Source: Deltaproteobacteria bacterium (GTDB taxonomy: Bacteria > Desulfobacterota > SM23-61). Taken from it: a stretch of 5,076 nucleotides of DNA. Below, in pieces: positions 1 through 4,928 of this stretch (its first letter is position 1; the number at the start of each line of letters is the position of its first letter). The notes beneath the pieces are model-generated. The model was given only the letters and a program-made list of their open reading frames with translations. It did no database searches and was not told the DNA's origin. Position numbers and translations under genes: made by a program. The stretch spans positions 1-5,076 of the forward strand of contig JAPLIW010000193.1 in the NCBI GenBank assembly GCA_026388915.1. The letters run 5' to 3'.

Positions 1-657
1 ACGGACCACTTCGGCCGGGACATTTATTCCCGGGTTCTCTCCGGGACGAAGATCTCCCTTACCGTGGGGATTGTTTCGGTGACCCTGGGGGCGCTCATCG
101 GGATCATCCTGGGGGCCATCGGGGGATACTTCGGGGGATGGATCGATTATGCCATCACCCTGGTCATGGATGCCATCATCTCCTTTCCGGCAACCCTTCT
201 GGCCATCGGGCTCATGTCGGTGATGGGTTTGGGGGTGACCAACATCATCATCGCTCTGGGTTTCATCGGAATCCCCCATTACGGCCGGATCATGCGGGGC
301 GCGGTTCTTTCCATCCGGGAGAAGGAATATGTTGAAGCGGCCCGGGCTTCGGGGTCGGGCCACCTGAAACTCCTCCTGATCCATGTGCTGCCCAATGCCA
401 TGGCTCCTCTGATCGTGGTGACCACCATCGGAGTGGCCAACGCCATTCTCATCGAAGCGGCCCTGAGCTTCCTCGGCCTCGGCGTACCTCCTCCGGCCCC
501 TTCATGGGGAAACATGCTGGCGGACGGGAGAAATTTCCTGATCCAGGCTCCCTGGATGACCATCTTCCCGGGTCTGGCCATTTCGTTCACCGTTCTGGGA
601 TTCAATACGCTGGGAGACGGGCTCCGGGACGTCCTGGACCCGAAGCTGAAACAGTGA
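1..657 (+). CDS. dppC: ABC peptide/small-solute transporter permease, DppC/OppC type (5' truncated by window edge)
   Basis: This is the C-terminal 218 residues of an inner-membrane permease subunit of a dipeptide/oligopeptide-type ABC importer. The frame is open from base 1 and ends at TGA 655-657; the true start lies upstream. Visible residues 1-20 carry the family hallmark GRD..SR...G...SL that precedes the second membrane helix. Five hydrophobic segments follow, at about residues 20-44, 48-75, 79-96, 133-157 and 185-205. The cytoplasmic EAA loop that docks onto the ATPases is at about residues 112-131 (EAARASG ... LPN). The segment LSFLGLGVPPPAPSWG near 155-170 and the C-terminus GDGLRDVLDPKLK are typical of DppC. 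Family members are about 280-300 residues, so some 70-80 residues including the first helix are missing. A GTG at 64 is an internal codon, not the start. The ATPases follow after an unusually long 272-nt gap. The substrate (dipeptide, oligopeptide, nickel or other) cannot be read from the sequence. Confidence 0.95.
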   Translation, partial: TDHFGRDIYSRVLSGTKISLTVGIVSVTLGALIGIILGAIGGYFGGWIDYAITLVMDAIISFPATLLAIGLMSVMGLGVTNIIIALGFIGIPHYGRIMRGAVLSIREKEYVEAARASGSGHLKLLLIHVLPNAMAPLIVVTTIGVANAILIEAALSFLGLGVPPPAPSWGNMLADGRNFLIQAPWMTIFPGLAISFTVLGFNTLGDGLRDVLDPKLKQ

Positions 658-929
658 AAATCAAAAACCGTTAATCCGCAGATTACGCAGATTGCGCAGA
701 GAGAATAAGGATAAAGGCTACGAATAAGAATAGCTTTACAGCACTCAAGGCTCAAATAAGCTATCCCAGACGTTCCTATTTATTCTTAACGTTTTATCCG
801 CGTTCATCCGCGTCCCATTAGGTCTTTTGTCTTTAAGTCTTTTGCGGATATAAAATCTGTGTTTATCTGTATTCATCTGTGTCCCATTTGGTTTTGGATT
901 TTGTTTGAGATTTGGAAATTGGAATTTAA
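658..929. repeat. Intergenic cluster of short-period repeats between permease and ATPase genes
   Basis: This 272-nt gap has no gene and is far AT-richer than its flanks. It holds, in order: a 9-nt-period stretch (CGCAGATTA, CGCAGATTG, CGCAGAGAG) at 682-703 ending in CGCAGAGAGAATAAGGA (695-711); GAATAAG twice (703-709, 722-728); inverted repeats ATAGCTT/AAGCTAT (730-736 with 758-764) and TAAGAATA/TATTCTTA (725-732 with 781-788), which share three bases and so compete; decamers ATCCGCGTTC ATCCGCGTCC (796-815); decamers ATCTGTGTTT ATCTGTATTC ATCTGTGTCC (855-884); and a TTTGG-rich low-complexity tail (887-922) that runs up to the next start codon. The two decamer arrays share the following CCATT-GG context and differ mostly by C-to-T or G-to-A transitions, so they look like diverged copies of one unit. 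No transposase or clear target-site duplication is seen. Such arrays are familiar as interspersed extragenic repeats, but whole-genome data would be needed to name a family. Confidence 0.75.
827..854 (+). promoter_or_regulatory. Possible sigma70-type promoter ahead of dppD-like gene
   Basis: A -35-like TTGTCT (827-832) and a -10-like TATAAA (849-854) are separated by 16 nt. Transcription would begin near 861, giving a leader of about 70 nt to the ATPase start at 930. The -10 matches consensus at 5 of 6 positions, the -35 at 4 of 6. It sits between the two decamer arrays in AT-rich DNA, where chance matches are common. If real, it would let the two ATPase genes be transcribed apart from the permease. 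Confidence 0.25.
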
Positions 930-1904
930 ATGGATCATCTTCTTGAAGTCCGCGACCTTTCGGTTTCCTTCCACCTCCTGGAGGGGATCATCCCCGCGGT
1001 GGCCAAAGTCGACCTGGTCCTGGATGAGGGGGAGATTCTGGGAGTCGTGGGAGAATCGGCCTGCGGAAAATCAGTGACCGCCAAGTCCATCCTGCGGATT
1101 ATTCCCACCCCTCCGGGCCGCATCAATTCCGGAAAGGTCCTCTTCGAAGGAAGGGACCTGATGGAATTGCACGAAGAGGAGATGCAGGCGATCCGGGGAG
1201 AGAAGATCTCCATGATCTTCCAGGAACCCATGACCAGCCTCAACCCGGCTTTCACCGTTGGGGACCAGATCGCTGAGGTCTTCCGGTTCCACCGGGGGTT
1301 ATCCAAACCCGAAGCCTGGGGAAAGGCGGTGGAAGAGCTGCGCCGGGTGGAAATCCCCGACCCGGGAAAAAGGGCCAGGTCTTACCCCCATGAGCTTTCG
1401 GGGGGAATGCGCCAGCGGGCCATGATCGCCATCGCCCTGGCCTGCCGGCCCAGGATTCTGATCGCCGATGAGCCCACCACGGCCCTGGATGTGACCATCC
1501 AGGCCCAGATCCTGAAGCTCATCGCCCAGCTCCAGAGAGAGATCGGCATGTCGGTCATACTCATTACCCATAACCTGGGAATCGTGGCCTCTCTGGCCCA
1601 GCGGGTGGCGGTCATGTACGCCGGGAGAATCGTGGAAGAAGGCCCGGTGGAGACCATCTTCAACGGCCATCACCATCCTTATACCCGGGGGCTTCTCCAG
1701 TCCGTCCCCCGGCTGGACCTTCCCCAGGGGGACTTGCAGGAGATCCGGGGCACGGTCCCCCGGCTGAACGATCTGCCGGAGGGATGCGCCTTTTCCAACC
1801 GGTGTGATTTCGTGATGGACCTCTGCCGCCGGCAAGAACCGGAGCTCCGGTCGGCGGGGGAAGGGCATTTTTCCCGCTGCTGGCTGGATGAGCCTCCTTG
1901 GTGA
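930..1904 (+). CDS. dppD: Peptide-type ABC transporter ATP-binding protein, DppD/OppD family
   Basis: This 324-residue protein is one of two ATPase subunits that power a dipeptide/oligopeptide-type importer from the cytoplasmic face. The order of motifs is complete: Walker A GESACGKS (41-48), Q-loop FQEP (Q98), signature LSGGMRQ (156-162), Walker B ILIADE (176-181), D-loop TALD (184-187) and switch histidine H214. After the nucleotide-binding domain comes the C-terminal oligopeptide/dipeptide extension (about 235-324) with HPYTRGLL and four cysteines, C286, C292, C299 and C317 (spacing CX5CX6CX17C). Length and extension are normal for DppD. ATG 930 is the first possible start, because an in-frame TAA lies directly before it (927-929). 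The ribosome binding site is weak: GGAA at 921-924, five bases upstream. The stop falls six bases before the preferred start of the DppF-type gene, so the two are very probably co-transcribed. Peptide specificity is inferred from family only; nickel, glutathione or sugar-oligomer importers share this architecture. Confidence 0.96.
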   Translation: MDHLLEVRDLSVSFHLLEGIIPAVAKVDLVLDEGEILGVVGESACGKSVTAKSILRIIPTPPGRINSGKVLFEGRDLMELHEEEMQAIRGEKISMIFQEPMTSLNPAFTVGDQIAEVFRFHRGLSKPEAWGKAVEELRRVEIPDPGKRARSYPHELSGGMRQRAMIAIALACRPRILIADEPTTALDVTIQAQILKLIAQLQREIGMSVILITHNLGIVASLAQRVAVMYAGRIVEEGPVETIFNGHHHPYTRGLLQSVPRLDLPQGDLQEIRGTVPRLNDLPEGCAFSNRCDFVMDLCRRQEPELRSAGEGHFSRCWLDEPPW

Positions 1905-1909
1905 AATCG

Positions 1910-2917
1910 ATGAGTATGCTTTCCGTCCGGAATCTGAAGAAATACTTTCCCATCGGCCGAAAATTTTCCCTGGGCCGGGGCGGTTCCGTTCGTGCCGTAG
2001 ACGGGGTTTCTCTGGAAGTGCAACGGGGCCAGATCATGGGGTTGGTCGGGGAGTCGGGCTGCGGCAAGACCACCGCGGGAAGGGCCATCCTGCGCCTGAT
2101 TGAGCCCACGGAAGGCCGGGTTCTTTTTGACGGGGAAGACCTCACCGCGGCGAGCGGCCCGGATCTTAAAAAATTTCGCCGGCGCATGCAGATTGTTTTC
2201 CAGGATCCCTACTCCTCTCTGGACCCGAGGATGTCGATCCTCCGGATCATCAAGGAACCCCTGGACAACTTTTTCTCGGGATTAAATTCGCGGCAGAAAC
2301 GGGATCGGGTTGTCGAGACCCTGAGCCGGGTTGGGTTGCGGCCCGAACACATGAACCGTTTTCCCCATGAGTTCTCCGGGGGGCAAAGACAGCGCATCGC
2401 CCTGGCCCGAGCCCTGGTCTCCGAGCCCGAGCTAATCGTTTGCGACGAGCCGGTCTCGGCCCTGGATGTGTCCATCCAAGCCCAGGTCATCAACCTCCTG
2501 AGAAAACTCCAACGGGAGCTGGCTCTCTCTCTCATCTTCATCTCTCACGACCTGGCGGTGGTGAAGTATATCTGCGATCCCATCGCCGTCATGTACCTCG
2601 GCCGCATTGTGGAGATTTCTCCCAAGGAATCGCTCTACAAGAAGCCGCTGCATCCCTATACCGAAGCCCTCCTATCGGCCGTTCCCATCCCGGATCCGGT
2701 TCTGGAAAAGAAGCGGGAAGCCAGGCTGCTCACCGGGGATGTTCCCAGCCCTCTTAACAGCCCTCCGGGATGCGCCTTCCATCCCCGCTGTTCGCTCAAA
2801 ACCGATGCCTGCAAGGAAGTGCGGCCTGAGCTGGCAGAAGTTCTGCCGGGCCACTGGGTGGCCTGCTTGGTCAGAGGAACCAAATCCAAAGAGAGCCAGG
2901 AAGATGCTTCGGCATAA
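1910..2917 (+). CDS. dppF: Peptide-type ABC transporter ATP-binding protein, DppF/OppF family
   Basis: This is the second ATPase of the importer and the expected heterodimer partner of the preceding DppD-type subunit. In 335 residues it has Walker A GESGCGKT (47-54), Q-loop FQDPYSSLDPRM (Q98), signature FSGGQRQ (155-161), Walker B LIVCDE (175-180), D-loop SALD (183-186) and H213. YSSLDPRM after the Q-loop is characteristic of the DppF/OppF branch. The C-terminal extension has HPYTEALLSAVP (248-259) and four cysteines, C288, C294, C301 and C319, with exactly the CX5CX6CX17C spacing of the partner. ATG 1910 is preferred because GGTGA (1900-1904) lies five bases before it and this Shine-Dalgarno includes the TGA stop of the upstream gene. 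TTG 1898, GTG 1901 and ATG 1916 are in-frame alternatives; the first two would overlap the upstream gene. The last dozen residues are polar and probably a flexible tail. All catalytic residues are present. Confidence 0.95.
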   Translation: MSMLSVRNLKKYFPIGRKFSLGRGGSVRAVDGVSLEVQRGQIMGLVGESGCGKTTAGRAILRLIEPTEGRVLFDGEDLTAASGPDLKKFRRRMQIVFQDPYSSLDPRMSILRIIKEPLDNFFSGLNSRQKRDRVVETLSRVGLRPEHMNRFPHEFSGGQRQRIALARALVSEPELIVCDEPVSALDVSIQAQVINLLRKLQRELALSLIFISHDLAVVKYICDPIAVMYLGRIVEISPKESLYKKPLHPYTEALLSAVPIPDPVLEKKREARLLTGDVPSPLNSPPGCAFHPRCSLKTDACKEVRPELAEVLPGHWVACLVRGTKSKESQEDASA

Positions 2918-2930
2918 CTCCGGGATGTTG

Positions 2931-2976
2931 GAAATCAAGATTACCCCCTTTGAAAAAGGGGGGTTGGGGGGATTTC
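2931..2976. repeat. C/G-run inverted repeat, copy 1 (partly decayed)
   Basis: The element is bounded by GAAATC (2931-2936) and GATTTC (2971-2976). Its core hairpin pairs CCCCCTTT (2944-2951) with AAAGGGGG (2955-2962) around a GAA loop. Its right arm, from AAAGGGGGG through ATTTCAG (2955-2978), matches copy 2 at 4906-4930 apart from one G in a run. The left arm has lost most of the outer C-run and no longer pairs well there. It lies 13 nt after the DppF-type stop and 28 nt before the hydrolase start. A transcribed hairpin here could stabilise the upstream mRNA or attenuate readthrough, but no T-run follows, so it is not a classical intrinsic terminator. Confidence 0.75.
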
Positions 2977-3004
2977 AGGGTATCGCTATACAGAAAGGAT
3001 GGGT

Positions 3005-3862
3005 ATGTCCAGATACGTAGGAATTGCCGGCGTCCAGATGGAAGTGGTCCCGGAGGTGGATAATTCTGAGGCTGCTTTGGAGTTATTAAAGACCGTTGCC
3101 TCCTCTTTTCCCTGGGTCGACCTGGTCCTTTTCAGCGAACTCTGCATCCACGGGCTGAACCCTGCTTTGAAGGAACCCATTCCCAATCCGACGATTGAAA
3201 AATTCTGTGGCTGGGCCCGGAAGGAAAAGAAGTGGCTCATCCCCGGGTCTTTTTTCGAGGAGGAAGGGAAGAAGGTCTTTAACACCGCGGTAGTCATTTC
3301 GCCGCAGGGTAAGATTGCAGCCAAGTACCGGAAGATCTTCCCCTGGCGGCCCCTGGAAAAGACCGATGCCGGGGATTCCTTCTGCGTCTTTGACATCCCG
3401 GGCAAAGGGCGTTTTGGGCTGTGCATCTGCTATGATCAGTGGTTCCCGGAGATCGTCCGCACCCTTACCTGGATGGGGGCCGAAGCCATCCTTCATCCCA
3501 CGGCCACGACCACCTCGGACCGGGCCCAGGAGCTGGTCCTGAGTCAGGCCCAGGCCATCTTCAACCAGGTATATTTCCTGAGCGTGAATGGAGTGGGCGC
3601 CGGGGGGGTGGGAAAGTCCATTTTCGTCGATCCGGAAGGTCATGGGCTGCAGATCGCAGGGGAGCGGGAGACGATTCTCACCGAGGTGATCGATCTGGAT
3701 GCGGTCCAGAGAGTCCGGGAGTACGGAACTCTGGGACTGTCTCAACTGTGGAAAGACCTACGGAGTTATCGGAAGAAATTCCCCATTTATCATCAGGGCG
3801 TTCATCGGGGGAAGATCTTTGAATCCCTTGGGGACCTGAAACAACATCGGAAGATCGGGTAA
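3005..3862 (+). CDS. Nitrilase-superfamily carbon-nitrogen hydrolase, probable aliphatic amidase/formamidase-like
   Basis: This 285-residue protein should hydrolyse a C-N bond of an amide (or carbamoyl compound), releasing ammonia, in the cytoplasm; no signal peptide is seen. The catalytic Glu-Lys-Cys triad is visible: E45 in LFSELCIHG, K110 in KYRKIFPW, and C142 in CICYDQWFPE. The stretch RKIFPWRPLE with E118 resembles RKIIPWCPIE of aliphatic amidases and formamidases, where the corresponding glutamate is a fourth active-site residue. This favours an amidase over a nitrile hydrolase. SIFVDPEGHGL (205-215) and the C-terminal RSYRKKFPIY fit the superfamily fold, and the length is normal. ATG 3005 is chosen because AGAAAGG (2992-2998) lies six bases upstream; ATG 2999 would abut that site with no spacer. 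It follows the transporter ATPases by 87 nt on the same strand, with a hairpin repeat between. N-carbamoyl amino acid hydrolase or beta-ureidopropionase activity remains possible; the substrate is unknown. Confidence 0.92.
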   Translation: MSRYVGIAGVQMEVVPEVDNSEAALELLKTVASSFPWVDLVLFSELCIHGLNPALKEPIPNPTIEKFCGWARKEKKWLIPGSFFEEEGKKVFNTAVVISPQGKIAAKYRKIFPWRPLEKTDAGDSFCVFDIPGKGRFGLCICYDQWFPEIVRTLTWMGAEAILHPTATTTSDRAQELVLSQAQAIFNQVYFLSVNGVGAGGVGKSIFVDPEGHGLQIAGERETILTEVIDLDAVQRVREYGTLGLSQLWKDLRSYRKKFPIYHQGVHRGKIFESLGDLKQHRKIG

Positions 3863-3894
3863 GGAAAGGAAGTCATCTTTGCTTTCCTTCCCCG
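3856..3894. terminator. Hairpin between convergent genes, overlapping the hydrolase stop codon
   Basis: CGGG-T-AAGGAAAG (3856-3868) pairs with CTTTCCTT-C-CCCG (3882-3894): eight pairs, one T/C mismatch, then four G/C pairs, around a 13-nt loop. The left arm contains the hydrolase stop TAA (3860-3862). It lies 26 nt beyond the end of the convergent minus-strand gene, so it could bound transcripts from either side. There is no T-run after the stem on either strand, so Rho-independent termination in the strict sense is doubtful; protection of 3' ends is the alternative. Confidence 0.5.
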
Positions 3895-3920
3895 TAAGAG
3901 CCACGATACCTGATATCGAT

Positions 3921-4478
3921 CTAACTCAACTTGGAATCCAAATATCCCAGCACTTCAATTAGGGTTTTGAACAAAGGAAACCCGGAATTTTCATTCCAGG
4001 GGAAGAGAAGGCCCGTTCCCAGAATTCCCGCCTCCAAAGCCTTGCTCAGATTGATCGGGCTGTCGTCCACCAGAGCGATGCTTCCCGGGAAGAGGACGGA
4101 TTTATCGTAGCTGAGGTGGATTTCATCATGGGCCAGGCGGTGCTTTTGCATCCAGTTGACCGTGGGCTCATAAGTCTCGGGGGACCGGTGGCTGGCGATA
4201 ACTATGTAGAACCCCCTTTCCTTGAGGGCCCGGAGGAAATATTCCGCATCGGGGAAGGGGGGGTAAATCTCCTGCCGCATATGGATGACTTTCAGGACCC
4301 GGAAGAATTCCTTGATGGGCATGAACCGTTCTATAGATCTGCGGGAGTCCCATTCCGCCGGCGGGGGCATTTCCGGGTTCACTTTTTTAAGCCCCTCCCA
4401 CAGCTCCGGCGCCAGGTGCCAGAGGGTGTTGTCGATGTCTACGATGATTCTTGGCCGCCGGTCTCCAGGCTCTTCCAT
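3921..4478 (-). CDS. Small HAD-superfamily phosphatase, NT5C-like 5'(3')-deoxyribonucleotidase family
   Basis: This 185-residue protein has the full set of HAD phosphatase motifs. Motif I is IIVDIDNTLW, with nucleophile D14 and acid/base D16. Motif II is IVIASH (S96), followed by the lysine K126 in YDKS. The Mg-binding acidic pair is D138-D139 in ALVDDSPIN. A helical cap of about residues 22-75 lies between motif I and motif II. FPWN (159-162) after motif IV and the compact size resemble the NT5C-type nucleotidase group, so it may dephosphorylate a (deoxy)nucleoside monophosphate; this is a family inference. ATG 4478 is preferred over an in-frame GTG at 4484, because the GTG is overlapped by the Shine-Dalgarno AGGAGGT (4489-4483), which sits four bases before the ATG. 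The stop is TAG at 3923-3921. The gene is convergent with the hydrolase and is probably a separate transcription unit. No signal peptide or membrane segment is seen. Confidence 0.88.
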   Translation of the reverse strand: MEEPGDRRPRIIVDIDNTLWHLAPELWEGLKKVNPEMPPPAEWDSRRSIERFMPIKEFFRVLKVIHMRQEIYPPFPDAEYFLRALKERGFYIVIASHRSPETYEPTVNWMQKHRLAHDEIHLSYDKSVLFPGSIALVDDSPINLSKALEAGILGTGLLFPWNENSGFPLFKTLIEVLGYLDSKLS

Positions 4479-4507
4479 CGGCACCTCCTTTCCTCAGAAA
4501 TCCGGAC

Positions 4508-4527
4508 GGGCACGCGGCCGCGTGCCC
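4508..4527. repeat. Perfect 20-nt GC-rich palindrome in the HAD gene leader
   Basis: GGGCACGCGG (4508-4517) is followed directly by its exact reverse complement CCGCGTGCCC (4518-4527), with GCGGCCGC at the centre. It sits 18 nt upstream of the Shine-Dalgarno of the minus-strand HAD gene. A second, weaker hairpin lies next to it: CAAAAGT (4531-4537) with ACTCTTG (4541-4547), one mismatch, CGG loop. If transcribed, both would fold in the 5' leader. As DNA, the palindrome could be a dimeric protein site or a member of an interspersed GC-palindrome repeat family. The sequence alone cannot decide. Confidence 0.7.
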
Positions 4528-4577
4528 CTACAAAAGTCGGACTCTTGTCACCCCGCTCAATCCAGGTTGCCATAAAT

Positions 4578-4606
4578 ATTTTCTTTGATATTTTCCTCGA
4601 TTTCAA
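4578..4606 (-). promoter_or_regulatory. Possible sigma70-type promoter for the HAD gene
   Basis: On the minus strand a -35-like TTGAAA (4606-4601) and a -10-like GAAAAT (4583-4578) are 17 nt apart. Transcription would begin near 4571, giving a leader of roughly 90 nt that includes the palindrome at 4508-4527. The -35 matches 5 of 6 and the -10 only 4 of 6, in AT-rich DNA, so this is tentative. Confidence 0.3.
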
Positions 4607-4767
4607 ATAATATTATGCCGTCTTCCGTGGGTTGAGTCAAAAGGCGGATTCATTTCATTCACTTCCACGGGGCATTTCGACAGGGCTGAAGTTTTTTTAG
4701 CGATTTTCAGACTGCGCTTGAACCTGCCTGACCATTGCCGGCAATACGCCCTGGCAGGAATCTTTTC
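4603..4767 (-). other. Open stretch of 54 codons without a start (possible gene remnant or repeat)
   Basis: Read on the minus strand, 54 codons run open from 4767 to 4606 and end at TGA 4605-4603. The translation is basic, with YCRQWSGRFKRSLKIAKK near its start and NPPFDSTHGRRHN near its end. There is no ATG, GTG or TTG at its beginning; the only ATG is deep inside and would give an 18-residue product. The neighbouring minus-strand frame is open across about 4828-4697 (ERRENKELIVRKDSCQGVL...) with GTG codons but no ribosome binding site. The two overlap, which could mean a frameshifted remnant or simply repeat DNA. I recognise no family. Confidence 0.2.
4723..4758. repeat. Nested palindrome (36 nt)
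   Basis: A perfect 12-nt palindrome ATTGCCGGCAAT (4734-4745) lies almost exactly at the centre of a larger inverted repeat CCTGCC (4723-4728) and GGCAGG (4753-4758). The arms are separated by unpaired stretches of 5 and 7 nt. This could form a stable two-stem hairpin or cruciform. It lies within the minus-strand open stretches, with no gene nearby to regulate. Confidence 0.5.
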
Positions 4768-4778
4768 TCACGATCAAT

Positions 4779-4795
4779 TCCTTATTTTCTCTGCG
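4779..4795 (-). repeat. Inverted copy of the CGCAGAGA-type repeat seen at 695-711
   Basis: On the minus strand this reads CGCAGAGAAAATAAGGA, which matches CGCAGAGAGAATAAGGA at 695-711 on the plus strand in 16 of 17 positions. It is followed to the right by TTCTCCGGGG, a pattern reminiscent of the short-period arrays in the 658-929 gap. The two copies are about 4.1 kb apart and in opposite orientation. Confidence 0.6.
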
Positions 4796-4829
4796 TTCTC
4801 CGGGGTTCGAGTTTAAAACCTGGGCAACA

Positions 4830-4874
4830 CTTTAGCTCTTTGAAAAAAGGCAGCTCTTTAGCCTTCTGAAAAGG
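4830..4874. repeat. Imperfect 26-nt-period direct repeat, with a possible minus-strand terminator
   Basis: CTTTAGCTCTTTGAAAAAAGG (4830-4850) recurs in altered form as CTTTAGCCTTCTGAAAAGG (4856-4874). On the minus strand, AAGGC (4865-4861) can pair with GCCTT (4851-4847) around a 9-nt loop and is followed by four more T residues (4846-4843). This could be a weak Rho-independent terminator for transcripts entering from the right edge. The stem is only five pairs, so the terminator reading is uncertain. Confidence 0.35.
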
Positions 4875-4881
4875 TCTCTCA

Positions 4882-4928
4882 GAAATCCCCCCTGCCCCCC
4901 TTTGCAAAGGGGGGTTGGGGGGGATTTC
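4882..4928. repeat. C/G-run inverted repeat, copy 2 (nearly perfect palindrome)
   Basis: This 47-nt element reads GAAAT, six C, TG, six C, TTT, GC, AAA, six G, TT, seven G, ATTTC. Its arms pair along almost the whole length, broken only by a T/T mismatch, a G-T wobble and one extra G. It is the more intact partner of copy 1 at 2931-2976. No reading frame, transposase or target duplication accompanies it. The symmetric outline with GAAATC/GATTTC ends looks like a small non-coding mobile or REP-like palindromic unit, but that label is an inference. Confidence 0.8.

Noticed and set aside
279..755. Minus-strand 158-codon open frame opposite the permease gene
   Set aside because: It is antisense to a clear membrane protein and its translation has no family motif; it runs into the repeat gap. 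High GC makes such antisense frames common.
673..884. CRISPR-like appearance of the short arrays
   Set aside because: Units are 9-10 nt, directly adjacent and degenerate, with no spacers of uniform length and no cas genes.
1299..1868. Minus-strand 189-codon open frame opposite the dppD-like gene
   Set aside because: It lies entirely within a gene with all ABC ATPase motifs, has a composition expected of an antisense frame, and no recognisable domain.
3086..3745. Minus-strand 219-codon open frame opposite the hydrolase
   Set aside because: The plus-strand frame carries the complete Glu-Lys-Cys triad; the antisense frame shows no motif and no ribosome binding site.
4116..4610. Plus-strand 164-codon open frame opposite the HAD gene
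   Set aside because: The minus-strand frame has all HAD motifs and a strong Shine-Dalgarno; this frame is its shadow.
4585..4613. Plus-strand promoter-like TTGATA, 17 nt, TAATAT
   Set aside because: The match is reasonable but no gene lies downstream on the plus strand within the window, and the DNA is AT-rich.
4906..4923. G-quadruplex in the G-run arm of the palindrome
   Set aside because: Only two G-tracts separated by TT are present; an intramolecular quadruplex needs four, and pairing with the C-run arm is the simpler structure.
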